A stretch of DNA of 64,000 nt from an uncultured Peptoniphilaceae bacterium (GTDB taxonomy: Bacteria > Bacillota > Clostridia > Tissierellales > Peptoniphilaceae). A model generated the notes under the pieces. It had not been told where the DNA came from and did not search any database. It was given only the letters and a program-made list of their open reading frames with translations. Numbering within the stretch: position 1 is the first letter of the stretch; each line of letters starts with the position of its first letter. The stretch lies in NCBI GenBank assembly GCA_943912255.1, contig CALTTP010000004.1:124001-188000 (forward strand). Reading direction: 5' to 3'. This document shows positions 45,601-53,209 of the stretch, one piece after another. A program made the position numbers and the translations under genes.

Positions 45601-46325
45601 AAGCACCAATTCTATTGGCTAATAACAATGAGATTCCAAAGGTTACTCTAGATGAAATTACAAGACTTAAAGCTAATAATATCATAATTGCCGGAGGAAG
45701 TAGCACCCTTTCCAAAGATGTGGAAAATTCTTTAAAATCCTTGGGATATGATATTACAAGGCTTTATGGTAAGGATAGATACGAAACTGCCATAAAGATT
45801 GGGGAAGAGGTAAGAGAGTTATCTGGAAATACAAAAGAGGCGATTTTGACCAGTGGTGTGGAATTGGTGGACTCCTTAACAGCTAACAATATTGCTGGAA
45901 AGAAGGCTATTCCAATACTATTGACACAAAAGGACAAACTCAACTCCAGTACGGCAAAGGCTATGAAGTCATGGAATTTGGATAAAACCATAATAATAGG
46001 TGGAAAATCCTCTGTAAGTGAGGGGGTTAAAGGAGAAGTTGAAAAACTTGGAATTGAAACCCTTCGACTATTTGGTAAGGACAGATATGAAACGGCAATA
46101 AAAGTAGCAGAATATATCTATCCAAATCCGGAGAAGGTATTTTTGGCGAATGGTTCCAACTATATTGACGCCTTAGTAGGTGGAGCTGTAACCCATAGAA
46201 ACAATAGTCCACTACTTTTAATCAAGTACGATGAACTTCCTAGTTCCTTAAAGGATTATCTAAATAACAATAGCTTGGATAGTATCACCATTCTAGGTGG
46301 CAGTTCCAGCATTAAGACAAAATAA
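42693..46325 (+). CDS. CWB2-anchored surface protein with lamin-tail domains and phytase-like domain
   Basis: 1210 residues. Signal peptide MKRKFFKILLSLLLVLSFLP with cleavage near LAS. Four lamin-tail-like (LTD) modules follow at about 27-155, 160-305, 310-430 and 433-560, each with VINEIES or VLNEIQS, D-W-V/I-E-I, DISG-x-x-I-x-D and W-T/E-G/E-H-A phrases. From about 575 to 866 comes an esterase-like activity of phytase (PF13449-type) beta-propeller: SSGLDFHDGRLYAVDNG, DTEGIAVDGKGMVYVASER, NNFEGFAIGS. A proline linker (EKPAPEKPTPDRPYP) leads to three CWB2 repeats from about 920. Likely secreted, wall-bound phosphohydrolase or binding protein; activity unproven. AAGGAGG precedes the ATG. Confidence 0.88.
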   Translation: MKRKFFKILLSLLLVLSFLPINNISLASTGDVVINEIESSAPNKGEDWVEIYNKGNVAVDISGWYITDDKDQSRLDNNETNPFPEGTLIEPGQFIVLKEGSEFTFGIGKADTINLYNYKKDSMDSFSWTGHAQGTYSRNPDGTGDFVDLPATEGLSNSVKEEVKKSEVKINEINSAPDDWVEFVLTEGKSLDISGYEIRDNSDDHRWKFPEGTVINEKEYLVVDSKSKGLIYDDKAKEYIPGTFEAAIGIGSGDFIRFYDRDGNLLDSHSWTEHAAYEGDESKASLGRYEDGKGNFVLMPETKGMTNSWYKPEVVINEIESNGDTTDWVEILNMGTTPVDISGWMILDNDPAHMEGNKGLPSGTILKPGEYFVFDENTHFSFGLGKNDEVNLLASSGAVVETHQWTGHAQGVLARIPDGTGDFIDFDTSTKNAPNLKTNMVVLNEIQSKDPNGGPDWIELANPTDDKLDISGLIIKDDDDNHAYTIPEGTVIEANGFLVLTEEDFGFGLGKSEMVRIYQGNILIQSAKWEGHTNPTWGLYPDINGVVYKNTLVETKGEANKFPGIPETYDAVETCPIQILDKASTFLEDSSGLDFHDGRLYAVDNGTGIFWIVEIGNDNEINIISQKRVQFKKDAGNPKAKGPDTEGIAVDGKGMVYVASERDNSDKGVNYNTILMVDPRAEGTDLVALKEWDVTRLLPEVSANTGIEAIEWIPRNHIEGLIVDKNTNEALDLNNYPNAIGDGIFTVALEDNGHVYGFVLNEDETATLIFDVDPKLGGAMGLNYDEEERLLWVSADDGFNNKRAVLEFNKTGEPTISHVNPPGDLPVNNFEGFAIGSSDKDGNRKVFWFEDGVSSGALRMSCIKGSYREKIGFEKIEVPEKPAPEKPTPDRPYPSVPTNPPKDESPKEKVQSFKDIYTAFEVERVFGKDRYETAAAISKKYFESADTVILASGREFVDALTVSPLASLKKAPILLANNNEIPKVTLDEITRLKANNIIIAGGSSTLSKDVENSLKSLGYDITRLYGKDRYETAIKIGEEVRELSGNTKEAILTSGVELVDSLTANNIAGKKAIPILLTQKDKLNSSTAKAMKSWNLDKTIIIGGKSSVSEGVKGEVEKLGIETLRLFGKDRYETAIKVAEYIYPNPEKVFLANGSNYIDALVGGAVTHRNNSPLLLIKYDELPSSLKDYLNNNSLDSITILGGSSSIKTK

Positions 46326-46341
46326 TAAACACAAAGACAAT

Positions 46342-46373
46342 AAAATCCTCCTTACATTTGTAGGGAGGATTTT
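46342..46373. terminator. bidirectional terminator, surface protein / pyrC
   Basis: AAAATCCTCC pairs with GGAGGATTTT, with TAC/GTA inside, giving a near-perfect palindromic stem with T-runs on both sides. Lies between the convergent genes 42693-46325 and 46378-47637. Confidence 0.88.
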
Positions 46374-46377
46374 ATCA

Positions 46378-47637
46378 TTATTTTTCTTGATAAACAACTT
46401 TTCCATTACATAGGGTGTATTTTACAACGCCGAAAAGTTCTTTATTCATATATGGGGAGTTTTCCGATTTTGATAAAAAGTCGGTGTATACTTGACTTTC
46501 TTCTGGGTCGAAAATTACAAGGTCTGCGACATTGCCCTTGGCAATTCCCCTTTCAAAGTTATAGAGCTTTCCAGGATTTGTAGACATTTTCTCTATTAGC
46601 TGGGATAGGGTTAAATGACCTTTTTTAACTAAATTGGTGATACCAAGGGATAGAGAAGTTTCAAGGCCCAGTATTCCACTGGGAGCTTTTCCAATTTCCT
46701 TTGTCTTTTCTTTAGTGGTGTGGGGAGCGTGGTCTGTTGCAATCATATCTATGGTCCCTTCTACAAGGCCATTTATAAGTGCAGTTCTGTCTTCTTCTGA
46801 CCTAATTGGAGGATTGATTCTACCTAGAGAGCCAATTTCCAGTAAATCTTTATCTATAAGAGAAAAGTGGTTTGGAGTGACTTCACAGGTTACATTAACC
46901 CCAAGTTTTTTAAAGAATCTTATTATATCCACCGATTCCTTACAGGAGATATGTTGTATATGAATATGTCCTTTGGTACTTAGACCAATGGCCAAGTCCT
47001 TGGCAATTTGAGAATATTCTGAAACCTTTGGAGCGCCTTTAACCCCTAGGGCCTGGGCGATTTCTCCAGCATTTACCCCAGGAGACCCAATCATTGTAGA
47101 GTCCTCTTCGTGAAGACTTATGGGCACATTTAACTTAGAAGCCCTGTGTAAAGCTTCCAATAAAAACTTGCCATCCTTTATTACCACACCGTCGTCACTT
47201 AAACCTACTGCCCCAAGGGAAATAAGCTTTTCAAAATCTGTATATTCTGTACCATTTAACTTTTTACTAACGGTGACAATGGTCTTTACCCTTATGGCAC
47301 ATTCCTTTGCCCTATCTAAAAAGTCTTTCAAAGTATCCTCATTGTCCATGGTAGGGTTGGTGTTTCCCATACATACAACTGTGGTAAAACCGCCCCTTGC
47401 CCCAGCTTTAGATCCAGATAATATATCCTCCTTATAGGTAAAGCCTGGGTCTCTAAAGTGAACATGGACATCCACAAGACCAGGGGATACTACAAGGCCC
47501 CTGGCATCTATTATAATTTTATCTGTTGAAGACAAATTCTTTTCTATATCTACAATTTTATTTCCATCTATCCTAATATCTAAAATTTCATCTAAGCCGT
47601 TTTTAGGATCAATTACATGACCGTTTTTAATTAGCAT
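46378..47637 (-). CDS. pyrC: dihydroorotase
   Basis: 419 residues of the class I type. Metal and catalytic motifs: DVHVHFRDPGFTYKEDI near residue 58, the TVVCMGNTNPT substrate region near 87, SDDGVVI near 146, LHEED near 173, IQHISCKES near 228 and ATDHAPHT near 300. It closes N-carbamoyl-aspartate to dihydroorotate in pyrimidine synthesis. AGGGAGGTAAT before ATG. Other pyr genes are not in the window. It lies 12 nt after birA on the minus strand, so the transcript could continue from bioY-birA, but a separate promoter is equally possible. Confidence 0.93.
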   Translation of the reverse strand: MLIKNGHVIDPKNGLDEILDIRIDGNKIVDIEKNLSSTDKIIIDARGLVVSPGLVDVHVHFRDPGFTYKEDILSGSKAGARGGFTTVVCMGNTNPTMDNEDTLKDFLDRAKECAIRVKTIVTVSKKLNGTEYTDFEKLISLGAVGLSDDGVVIKDGKFLLEALHRASKLNVPISLHEEDSTMIGSPGVNAGEIAQALGVKGAPKVSEYSQIAKDLAIGLSTKGHIHIQHISCKESVDIIRFFKKLGVNVTCEVTPNHFSLIDKDLLEIGSLGRINPPIRSEEDRTALINGLVEGTIDMIATDHAPHTTKEKTKEIGKAPSGILGLETSLSLGITNLVKKGHLTLSQLIEKMSTNPGKLYNFERGIAKGNVADLVIFDPEESQVYTDFLSKSENSPYMNKELFGVVKYTLCNGKVVYQEK

Positions 47638-47649
47638 ATTACCTCCCTA

Positions 47650-48615
47650 TTATTCTTTTACAATGTTTACAGAACCAGTAGAAAGGGGAATAGTTCCTTT
47701 TTCTGTTTCTATAATCAATCTAAAATTTTCATCCACATCATAAACTCTTCCTTGGAAAAGTCTATCCTTTTCATAAAATTCAACGACTTTTCCTTTAAGA
47801 TAGGATTTTCTTCTATAATATTCATAAATCTCATTAGAGTCCAGGTTTTCATAATGTTCTATAAGAGAATTTATTAATTCTCCAATGAATCGTTCTTTAA
47901 AAAATCCGTCATACTCTTCCAGGACATATCCTGCTATTCCCTCAATATTTTCTGGAAAATCCAGATCTGGTTTAAATAGATTGATTCCAACACCAACAAT
48001 TATATGGGATAGATTACCTGTTTCCAAGTCCATAGACCCTTCCGTTAAAATCCCACTAACCTTTCTATCCTCTATAAATATATCGTTGACCCATTTGATA
48101 CTGATGGGTTTTGAAGTCAACTTTTCAATGGTCTTAGATACTGCAACGGCACTGGCTGTAGTGATATTTAAAGATTTTTCCATACTAAAACTTGGTCGAA
48201 GGAGCATGGAAAGGTAGACTCCCGTGTTTTTTGGCGAGTGAAAGCTCTTTCCCCTTCTTCCCTTGCCATTGCTCTGCCTATTGGCAACGAGGGTAAAAAA
48301 CTCTTTTTCTCCTTTTAGTGCTAATTTTTTCAAATATTCATTTGTAGAAGGTACTTCATCTAAAACCTGGATACTCACCCTATCTTCCTTGATATAGTCC
48401 CTTATCCCTTCTGAGGATATGGGCCAATTTTTGTCAACAAGTCTATACCCTAAAGGGTTATTGGACTCTATATTATATCCTTCCAATTGCAATTCTCTAA
48501 TAACCTTCCAAATGGCGTTTCTACTTACATCTAATTCTTTGGCCATTTTAATTCCAGATGAAAAAGCATTGAAATTTTCTTTTAATAATTTCAAAACTTT
48601 ACTTTTTGTAGACAT
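47650..48615 (-). CDS. birA: bifunctional biotin--protein ligase / biotin repressor
   Basis: 321 residues. The N-terminal helix-turn-helix (about 18-65, GIKMAKELDVSRNAIWKVIRELQLEGY) shows the repressor type, and the ligase core follows: LDEVPSTNEYLKK near residue 86, the biotinyl-AMP loop GKGRRGKSFHSP near 113, IKWVNDIFI near 171 and VGVGINLF near 205, then a C-terminal SH3-like domain. It biotinylates carboxylases and represses biotin genes. The start overlaps the bioY stop by 17 nt, and its ribosome binding site AGGAGG lies inside bioY. The putative operator at 49229-49271 implies autoregulation of bioY-birA. Confidence 0.93.
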   Translation of the reverse strand: MSTKSKVLKLLKENFNAFSSGIKMAKELDVSRNAIWKVIRELQLEGYNIESNNPLGYRLVDKNWPISSEGIRDYIKEDRVSIQVLDEVPSTNEYLKKLALKGEKEFFTLVANRQSNGKGRRGKSFHSPKNTGVYLSMLLRPSFSMEKSLNITTASAVAVSKTIEKLTSKPISIKWVNDIFIEDRKVSGILTEGSMDLETGNLSHIIVGVGINLFKPDLDFPENIEGIAGYVLEEYDGFFKERFIGELINSLIEHYENLDSNEIYEYYRRKSYLKGKVVEFYEKDRLFQGRVYDVDENFRLIIETEKGTIPLSTGSVNIVKE

Positions 48616-49129
48616 CTTTTAAAAATCCTCCTAGATAATCTGCCATAACTATTTTAATTAAATCTGGAATGACAAAGGGAAATACACATAGGGCCAGGGC
48701 ATTAGTAAAGGTTATGGACTCCTTGCCAGTATACATGTAGATAAACCAAATAGTTCCAAAGATATAGCAAACTATAAGGCCGAGAACCATGGAAAGATAT
48801 CTGTATATTTTTCTTTGAGGAAAAATCTCCATCAATTTACCTGCGATCAATGTTGAAAATAAAAAGCCAAGTATATAACCGCCAGTTGGACCGAGAATTA
48901 CCCCAAGGCCGCCTTTAAAACCAGAAAAAACTGGAAGGCCAATTAGTCCAAGAAAAAGATAGCCCAGAACCGTTAGAAAAGCTCCCCAAGTGTCTAAGAC
49001 TATAACTGATAGGAAGATTCCAAAGGTCTGTAGTGTAAATGGAATAGTAAAAGGTATGGAAATCCAAGAGCAAATAACTATAACTGCAAGTAGTATTCCC
49101 ATAAATGCAACTCTTTTAGTTTTTTTCAT
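48599..49129 (-). CDS. bioY: biotin transporter BioY (ECF S component)
   Basis: 176 residues with six hydrophobic segments. Family signatures: TLQTFGIFLSVIVLDTWGAF near residue 30, GLIGLPVFSGFKGGLGVILGPTGGYILGF near 60 (the conserved biotin-site glycines) and PFVIPDLIKIVMA near 153. BioY takes up biotin, alone or with shared ECF AT/EcfT modules (not in this window). GGATGGTGATAT is upstream of the ATG. It is the first gene of the bioY-birA(-pyrC) run, and its promoter carries a BirA-type palindrome. A transporter plus ligase without synthesis genes suggests biotin import. Confidence 0.92.
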   Translation of the reverse strand: MKKTKRVAFMGILLAVIVICSWISIPFTIPFTLQTFGIFLSVIVLDTWGAFLTVLGYLFLGLIGLPVFSGFKGGLGVILGPTGGYILGFLFSTLIAGKLMEIFPQRKIYRYLSMVLGLIVCYIFGTIWFIYMYTGKESITFTNALALCVFPFVIPDLIKIVMADYLGGFLKDVYKK

Positions 49130-49212
49130 AATATCACCATCCTTTTATATTTTAATAGAAATTGTAAGAGATTAGCTCTATTTCCAAGTGGGAACAAGGA
49201 TTTTCTTTTTAT

Positions 49213-49271
49213 ATCTTATCTTTACCCTAAAATCCTGTCAACTGAAATAAAAAGTAAGTTGACGGGATTTT
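49213..49271 (-). promoter_or_regulatory. bioY promoter with overlapping BirA-type operator
   Basis: On the minus strand TTGACA (49241-49236), 17 bases, then TAAGAT (49218-49213) form a good sigma-A promoter. The -35 is inside a 15-bp inverted repeat (49229-49243 with 49257-49271, one wobble) whose half-sites TGTCAAC and GTTGACG are spaced by 15, like a BirA box. The palindrome also could form a hairpin. The stretch 49130-49442 (313 nt, no gene) holds this site plus the plus-strand promoter at 49338-49392. Confidence 0.78.
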
Positions 49272-49337
49272 GTATATGACTTTTAAAAATTGCCTAAATA
49301 ATTAAAAAATCATGGATATTTTTACAAATATCAAAAA

Positions 49338-49392
49338 TGTAAGAATTTTGTAATAGTTTCGTAATAAATTTGAAAGAATTGGCTTGTATACT
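49338..49392 (+). promoter_or_regulatory. four 11-bp direct repeats next to a -10 box, OmpR/PhoP-type regulator binding region
   Basis: TGTAAGAATTT, TGTAATAGTTT, CGTAATAAATT and TGAAAGAATTG follow each other at exact 11-base spacing from 49338 to 49381, then TATACT at 49387-49392. Eleven-base direct repeats replacing a weak -35 are the arrangement used by OmpR/PhoB family activators. The promoter serves 49443-53005, which encodes such a regulator. Confidence 0.6.
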
Positions 49393-49442
49393 ATAGGTAG
49401 AAGGAAGAATAATAGTAAAAAGGAAAATTTATGGAGGATGTT

Positions 49443-50057
49443 ATGAAAAAATTACTTATATTGATAATTATAATAGGATCTGCATTGACAGGTTCTTACT
49501 TGCTATACGGGTCAGAATACGATAGACCAGAAGATAGTAATATTATTCTAAACAACAGATCTTCAAAGGAATTTCAAAATATTGGAATGTATAATGGAAA
49601 ATGGGCAACAATTCTATCAGATGTAAGAGAAACAAAAATAGACAGCACCAAGGATTATTATTTTAATCTAAAAGATTTGGAAGATAAGAATATATGGTGC
49701 ATTAAAGCCATAGACTTAAAGGGTAAGGAGTACTTCTCCTATGTAAGTATAGAACCAGGGGATACCTTGATTATAGAAGATGTTAAAAAGGGAAGTCTTA
49801 TTACTAACAAGGACAGTGGAACTGAACATAGCTTTAAAGACTTTGATTTGGCAAGTTTAGTTTCAAAATGGGAGTATAGAATAGACAAAAACAATATAGT
49901 TTCAAGGTTTGTCTGTAAGTATAAACATAGAACAAAAGTTATGGGAAAAGATCTTACAGTGAAAAGCTCTAAACTAACTTCCCCAAATAAAAAATCCGAA
50001 GCCTTTGTGGAAAAGGGTCAAAAGAACCTTTCTTGGGTGGAGATTGTGTATAATTAA
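49443..50057 (+). CDS. exported/membrane-anchored protein of the two-component operon, unrecognised
   Basis: 204 residues. One N-terminal hydrophobic segment (KLLILIIIIGSALTGSYLLYG) and a soluble domain with many beta-type phrases (GKWATILSDVRETKIDS, YYFNLKDLEDKNIWCIK, YVSIEPGDTLIIEDV) up to LSWVEIVYN. No family recognised; nothing enzymatic is visible. The start is ATG 49443, since GGAGG at 49433-49437 lies before it; an in-frame ATG at 49431 overlaps that site. The 41-nt gap to the response regulator gene has no terminator, so it is the first gene of the operon behind the 11-bp repeat promoter. Probably an extracytoplasmic partner or ligand-binding helper of the histidine kinase. Confidence 0.6.
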   Translation: MKKLLILIIIIGSALTGSYLLYGSEYDRPEDSNIILNNRSSKEFQNIGMYNGKWATILSDVRETKIDSTKDYYFNLKDLEDKNIWCIKAIDLKGKEYFSYVSIEPGDTLIIEDVKKGSLITNKDSGTEHSFKDFDLASLVSKWEYRIDKNNIVSRFVCKYKHRTKVMGKDLTVKSSKLTSPNKKSEAFVEKGQKNLSWVEIVYN

Positions 50058-50098
50058 AGAGAGGACAAAGAATAGTACACATAGACAAAGGGGAGATT

Positions 50099-50791
50099 AT
50101 GAATATTTATAATATTTTAGTTTGCGAAGATGACATTACCATAGGAAATTCAATAAAGATATTTTTAGAGAACAATGGTTACCGAGTGTATAATGCTGTA
50201 AATGGACAAGAAGCCATAGATATATTCAAGGAAGAAGAGATTCACTTGGTTCTTATGGACTTGATGATGCCAAAGGTATCAGGAGAAGAGGCCATAGTGG
50301 AGTTAAGAAAGGGAAGCTATGTTCCCATTATCATCCTTTCCGCTAAGTCTGAGGAAGAGGATATGGTAAATGGTCTAAATATTGGGGCAGATGACTATAT
50401 TACAAAGCCCTTTAATTCCAATGAACTGGTAGCTCGTGTAAACTCTGCCATAAGAAGATTTTATCGTTATAAAGAAGAAGACATTAAAGGAGATAAAATC
50501 GAAGTCAATGGTGTATTTTTAGATTTAGATAGAAAGTTAATTGAAATCAATGGAAAGGAAATACCCCTTACTTCATTGGAATTCGATATTCTAAAATTGC
50601 TGATGAATAATCCAGGAAGGATATTTTCCATGGACGAAATATATGAAAGGGTGTGGAATGAGCCTGCAATTGAGTCTAAAACTGTATCCGTCCATATAAG
50701 AAGGATTAGGGAAAAGATAGAGATAGACCCAAAAAACCCAAGGTATTTGAAAGTGGCCTGGGGAGTTGGATATAAGTTTGAAGGGAATTAA
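50099..50791 (+). CDS. OmpR/PhoB-family response regulator
   Basis: 230 residues. Receiver domain (1-120) with acidic pocket E10/D11/D12, phospho-acceptor D54 (LMDLMMPK), the switch T/S region IIILSAKSEEED and K-P-F (YITKPFNSNELVARV near 102). Then a winged-helix DNA-binding domain (about 135-228) ending SVHIRRIREKIEIDP and WGVGYKFEG. AAGGGGAGATT precedes ATG. Located between the exported protein gene and the kinase gene, so the kinase 10 nt downstream is its partner. It probably binds the repeats at 49338-49381. Closest by layout to VanR/BceR-like regulators; target genes beyond the operon unknown. Confidence 0.9.
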   Translation: MNIYNILVCEDDITIGNSIKIFLENNGYRVYNAVNGQEAIDIFKEEEIHLVLMDLMMPKVSGEEAIVELRKGSYVPIIILSAKSEEEDMVNGLNIGADDYITKPFNSNELVARVNSAIRRFYRYKEEDIKGDKIEVNGVFLDLDRKLIEINGKEIPLTSLEFDILKLLMNNPGRIFSMDEIYERVWNEPAIESKTVSVHIRRIREKIEIDPKNPRYLKVAWGVGYKFEGN

Positions 50792-50800
50792 TGAATTAAT

Positions 50801-53005
50801 ATGGATGAAAAAGTAAATTATAAGATTGATACAAAAGTAATATATAAAAGGCTTGCTATAAACCTTGTGATAATCATGTTAAGTGTGTTGACAGGGTTTA
50901 TTTGCTATAAGAGTTTTGGTCAGTTGAAAGAAGAGCAGGTTATTCCATTTTATTTGAAGAACAACTTTGGAAGGTACAATTCCAGCAGCTATTATAATGA
51001 AACCGTTGGAAACATCGATACTTCCGATGCTTTTATAGATTACTACTTTAAATATGGAGATTACTATGAGTCGGATTCTGTAGGTCATCCATTAAATAAT
51101 AAAGACCCACTAGAAGATTTGGAAGAGGAGAAGGCTCTGGATTATTCTGTGGTGAGTAATATTCGAGACAAGACCTTAGAGGGGACAGAAGCTTATTACA
51201 AGGACAACGACTTTGTGTTTTTTGCTAAGGGTAAAATTGAAAATGGCAAGGTGGTATTTGAGCAAAATGACTTGTCTAAAGAATATAAAAAGGCACTTAT
51301 TCCCATAATAAATGACTACTTGATAAACACCATCTTCGAGAATGAAACTAGATATATTCCTGTTTCCAGCCCAGACTATGACCAGGGAAAATTTGAGGCC
51401 TTGCAGAGAAATGGAAAGGCGGAGATTCAATATATCTATGACGATAAAACTGACGATGGTATTGCTGGGGTCAATATAGTTACACCAGAATATAAGACTG
51501 CAGACTTGGAAAGTTTTAGTATTGGCCTTACTAGGGATAAATTTGAAGGAAACCCTCATTTACATCACCCTATAACTCTGGTATTTTTATATGGGTTTTT
51601 ACCAGGACTTATATTGATGGGATTTTTGTTTTTAATTTTTGACTCTTTCTCAAACTTTGACAATTATAAGGATACTCCTGTAGTTATTGCCTTTAGAAAG
51701 ACGCCAATAGAACTAAAAATAGCCTTTTGGTTTATTTTAATTCTTTTATCCTCTGTGGGAATCAACTATCCCGACCGGCTAGTGGATCGGTATTTTAGCC
51801 AATTTAACTACATGACTTCCTTTGTGTCCATTGTACTTTTTTCCCTAGCTGTAATATTTATTGAAAGGTCATTAATCCTTCAAATCAAAATGGTTTACAG
51901 ATTTGGATTTAGAAAGGCCTTTATTGAAAGCTCTTTAATAATAAAAATCCTTAGATGGACATGGAATTGGTCAAAGAAAAAATATCAGGATTTTAAAAAC
52001 TGGTTAATACGAAGCCAAGGGGACCTAGGAAAGTACTCCCTAAGCAAGATTTTAATAATCGTAGGGGTATATCTTCTTGTAATGGCCATATCCCATGGAC
52101 TTAATATAGAACTATTGGTAATTCCATTAACAGGATATCTACTGGGTAGGGTGTTGTTTTCATTATCCAAAAACGTAGAGAAGATAAATTCGCAAAGTAG
52201 CCTTATAGCCAATGGGAATTTTGATAAAAAGGTAGACGAATCTCTGCCCCATTTCAACACCATTGCCAATAATTTCAATACCATAGGGGACAATATCAAC
52301 AAGTCTGTAGAGGAGAAGTTAAAGGCAGAAAGATTGAAGACGGACCTTATAACAAATGTAAGTCACGACTTAAAGACTCCCCTAACATCCATTATCTCCT
52401 ATTCATCCCTATTAAAAGAAAAGGACACTCCAGACGAAATAAAGGATCAGTATGTGGATGTAATCTATGAAAAGGCTACGAAGTTAAATAACCTAATAGA
52501 AGATTTATTTCAAATCAGTAAAATATCCAGTAACTCCATTGAATTTCACAAGGAGAAGATTGACATTGTGGCCTTTATGGAACAAATCGTCGGTGAATTT
52601 AGAGACGACCTTGAGAAAAAGAATATGAAAGTGGTATTAAATGTTCCCGACTATCCGATATACTGCAACTTAGATGGTCAGAAGACCTATAGGGTGTTTG
52701 AAAACTTGATTACCAATATTTTAAAATATGCACAAACAAATACTCGGGTGTATATGACAGTAGATGACGGTGGGGATAAGGTGAGAACCACCATGAAGAA
52801 TATCTCTAAGTATGAACTTAATATTTCTCCACAAGAACTGCAAGAGAGATTTATTAGAGCAGATAAGTCTAGAAACACAGAAGGAAATGGTCTGGGACTT
52901 TCCATTGCATCTTCCTTTGTAGAAGGCCAGGGCGGCAATTTTGCAATGGAGATAGATGGAGATTTATTTAAGACCATATTGATATTTAAAAAGGCAGAGG
53001 ATTAG
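50801..53005 (+). CDS. sensor histidine kinase
   Basis: 734 residues. First hydrophobic segment about 17-35, then a large extracytoplasmic region to about 255, then four to five hydrophobic segments (about 257-282, 303-320, 333-352, 415-432, 438-455) and a HAMP-like region (KNVEKINSQSSLIANG near 460). HisKA motif NVSHDLKTPLTSI near 521 with the phospho-His, and HATPase_c with N-box FENLITNILKYAQ near 627 and G-box NGLGLSIASSF near 694. The N-box histidine kinase Asn and G1/G2 glycines are present. Long multi-helix input suggests cell-envelope signals. It is partner of the regulator at 50099. Confidence 0.88.
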   Translation: MDEKVNYKIDTKVIYKRLAINLVIIMLSVLTGFICYKSFGQLKEEQVIPFYLKNNFGRYNSSSYYNETVGNIDTSDAFIDYYFKYGDYYESDSVGHPLNNKDPLEDLEEEKALDYSVVSNIRDKTLEGTEAYYKDNDFVFFAKGKIENGKVVFEQNDLSKEYKKALIPIINDYLINTIFENETRYIPVSSPDYDQGKFEALQRNGKAEIQYIYDDKTDDGIAGVNIVTPEYKTADLESFSIGLTRDKFEGNPHLHHPITLVFLYGFLPGLILMGFLFLIFDSFSNFDNYKDTPVVIAFRKTPIELKIAFWFILILLSSVGINYPDRLVDRYFSQFNYMTSFVSIVLFSLAVIFIERSLILQIKMVYRFGFRKAFIESSLIIKILRWTWNWSKKKYQDFKNWLIRSQGDLGKYSLSKILIIVGVYLLVMAISHGLNIELLVIPLTGYLLGRVLFSLSKNVEKINSQSSLIANGNFDKKVDESLPHFNTIANNFNTIGDNINKSVEEKLKAERLKTDLITNVSHDLKTPLTSIISYSSLLKEKDTPDEIKDQYVDVIYEKATKLNNLIEDLFQISKISSNSIEFHKEKIDIVAFMEQIVGEFRDDLEKKNMKVVLNVPDYPIYCNLDGQKTYRVFENLITNILKYAQTNTRVYMTVDDGGDKVRTTMKNISKYELNISPQELQERFIRADKSRNTEGNGLGLSIASSFVEGQGGNFAMEIDGDLFKTILIFKKAED

Positions 53006-53209
53006 TAGTAGATTTATGATTGAAAAATAAGCAAATCAACAACTTTAAATGGTTTTTACGCAACTGTCAAATTATTGGTTTATATTTATATAAATTGGGC
53101 ATAATTATAAACAATATAAATGCAAAAGGGGGTGGTTTGAATTTTTAACAGAGAAATATTGTTGAATTAGGGGAAAAGGGATTTTAAATTATAGAAAAAA
53201 GAGGATAAA

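Noticed and set aside
49229..49271. Palindrome read purely as a terminator for the two divergent units
   Set aside because: No gene ends there; it overlaps a good -35 box in a divergent promoter region, so an operator is the better reading.
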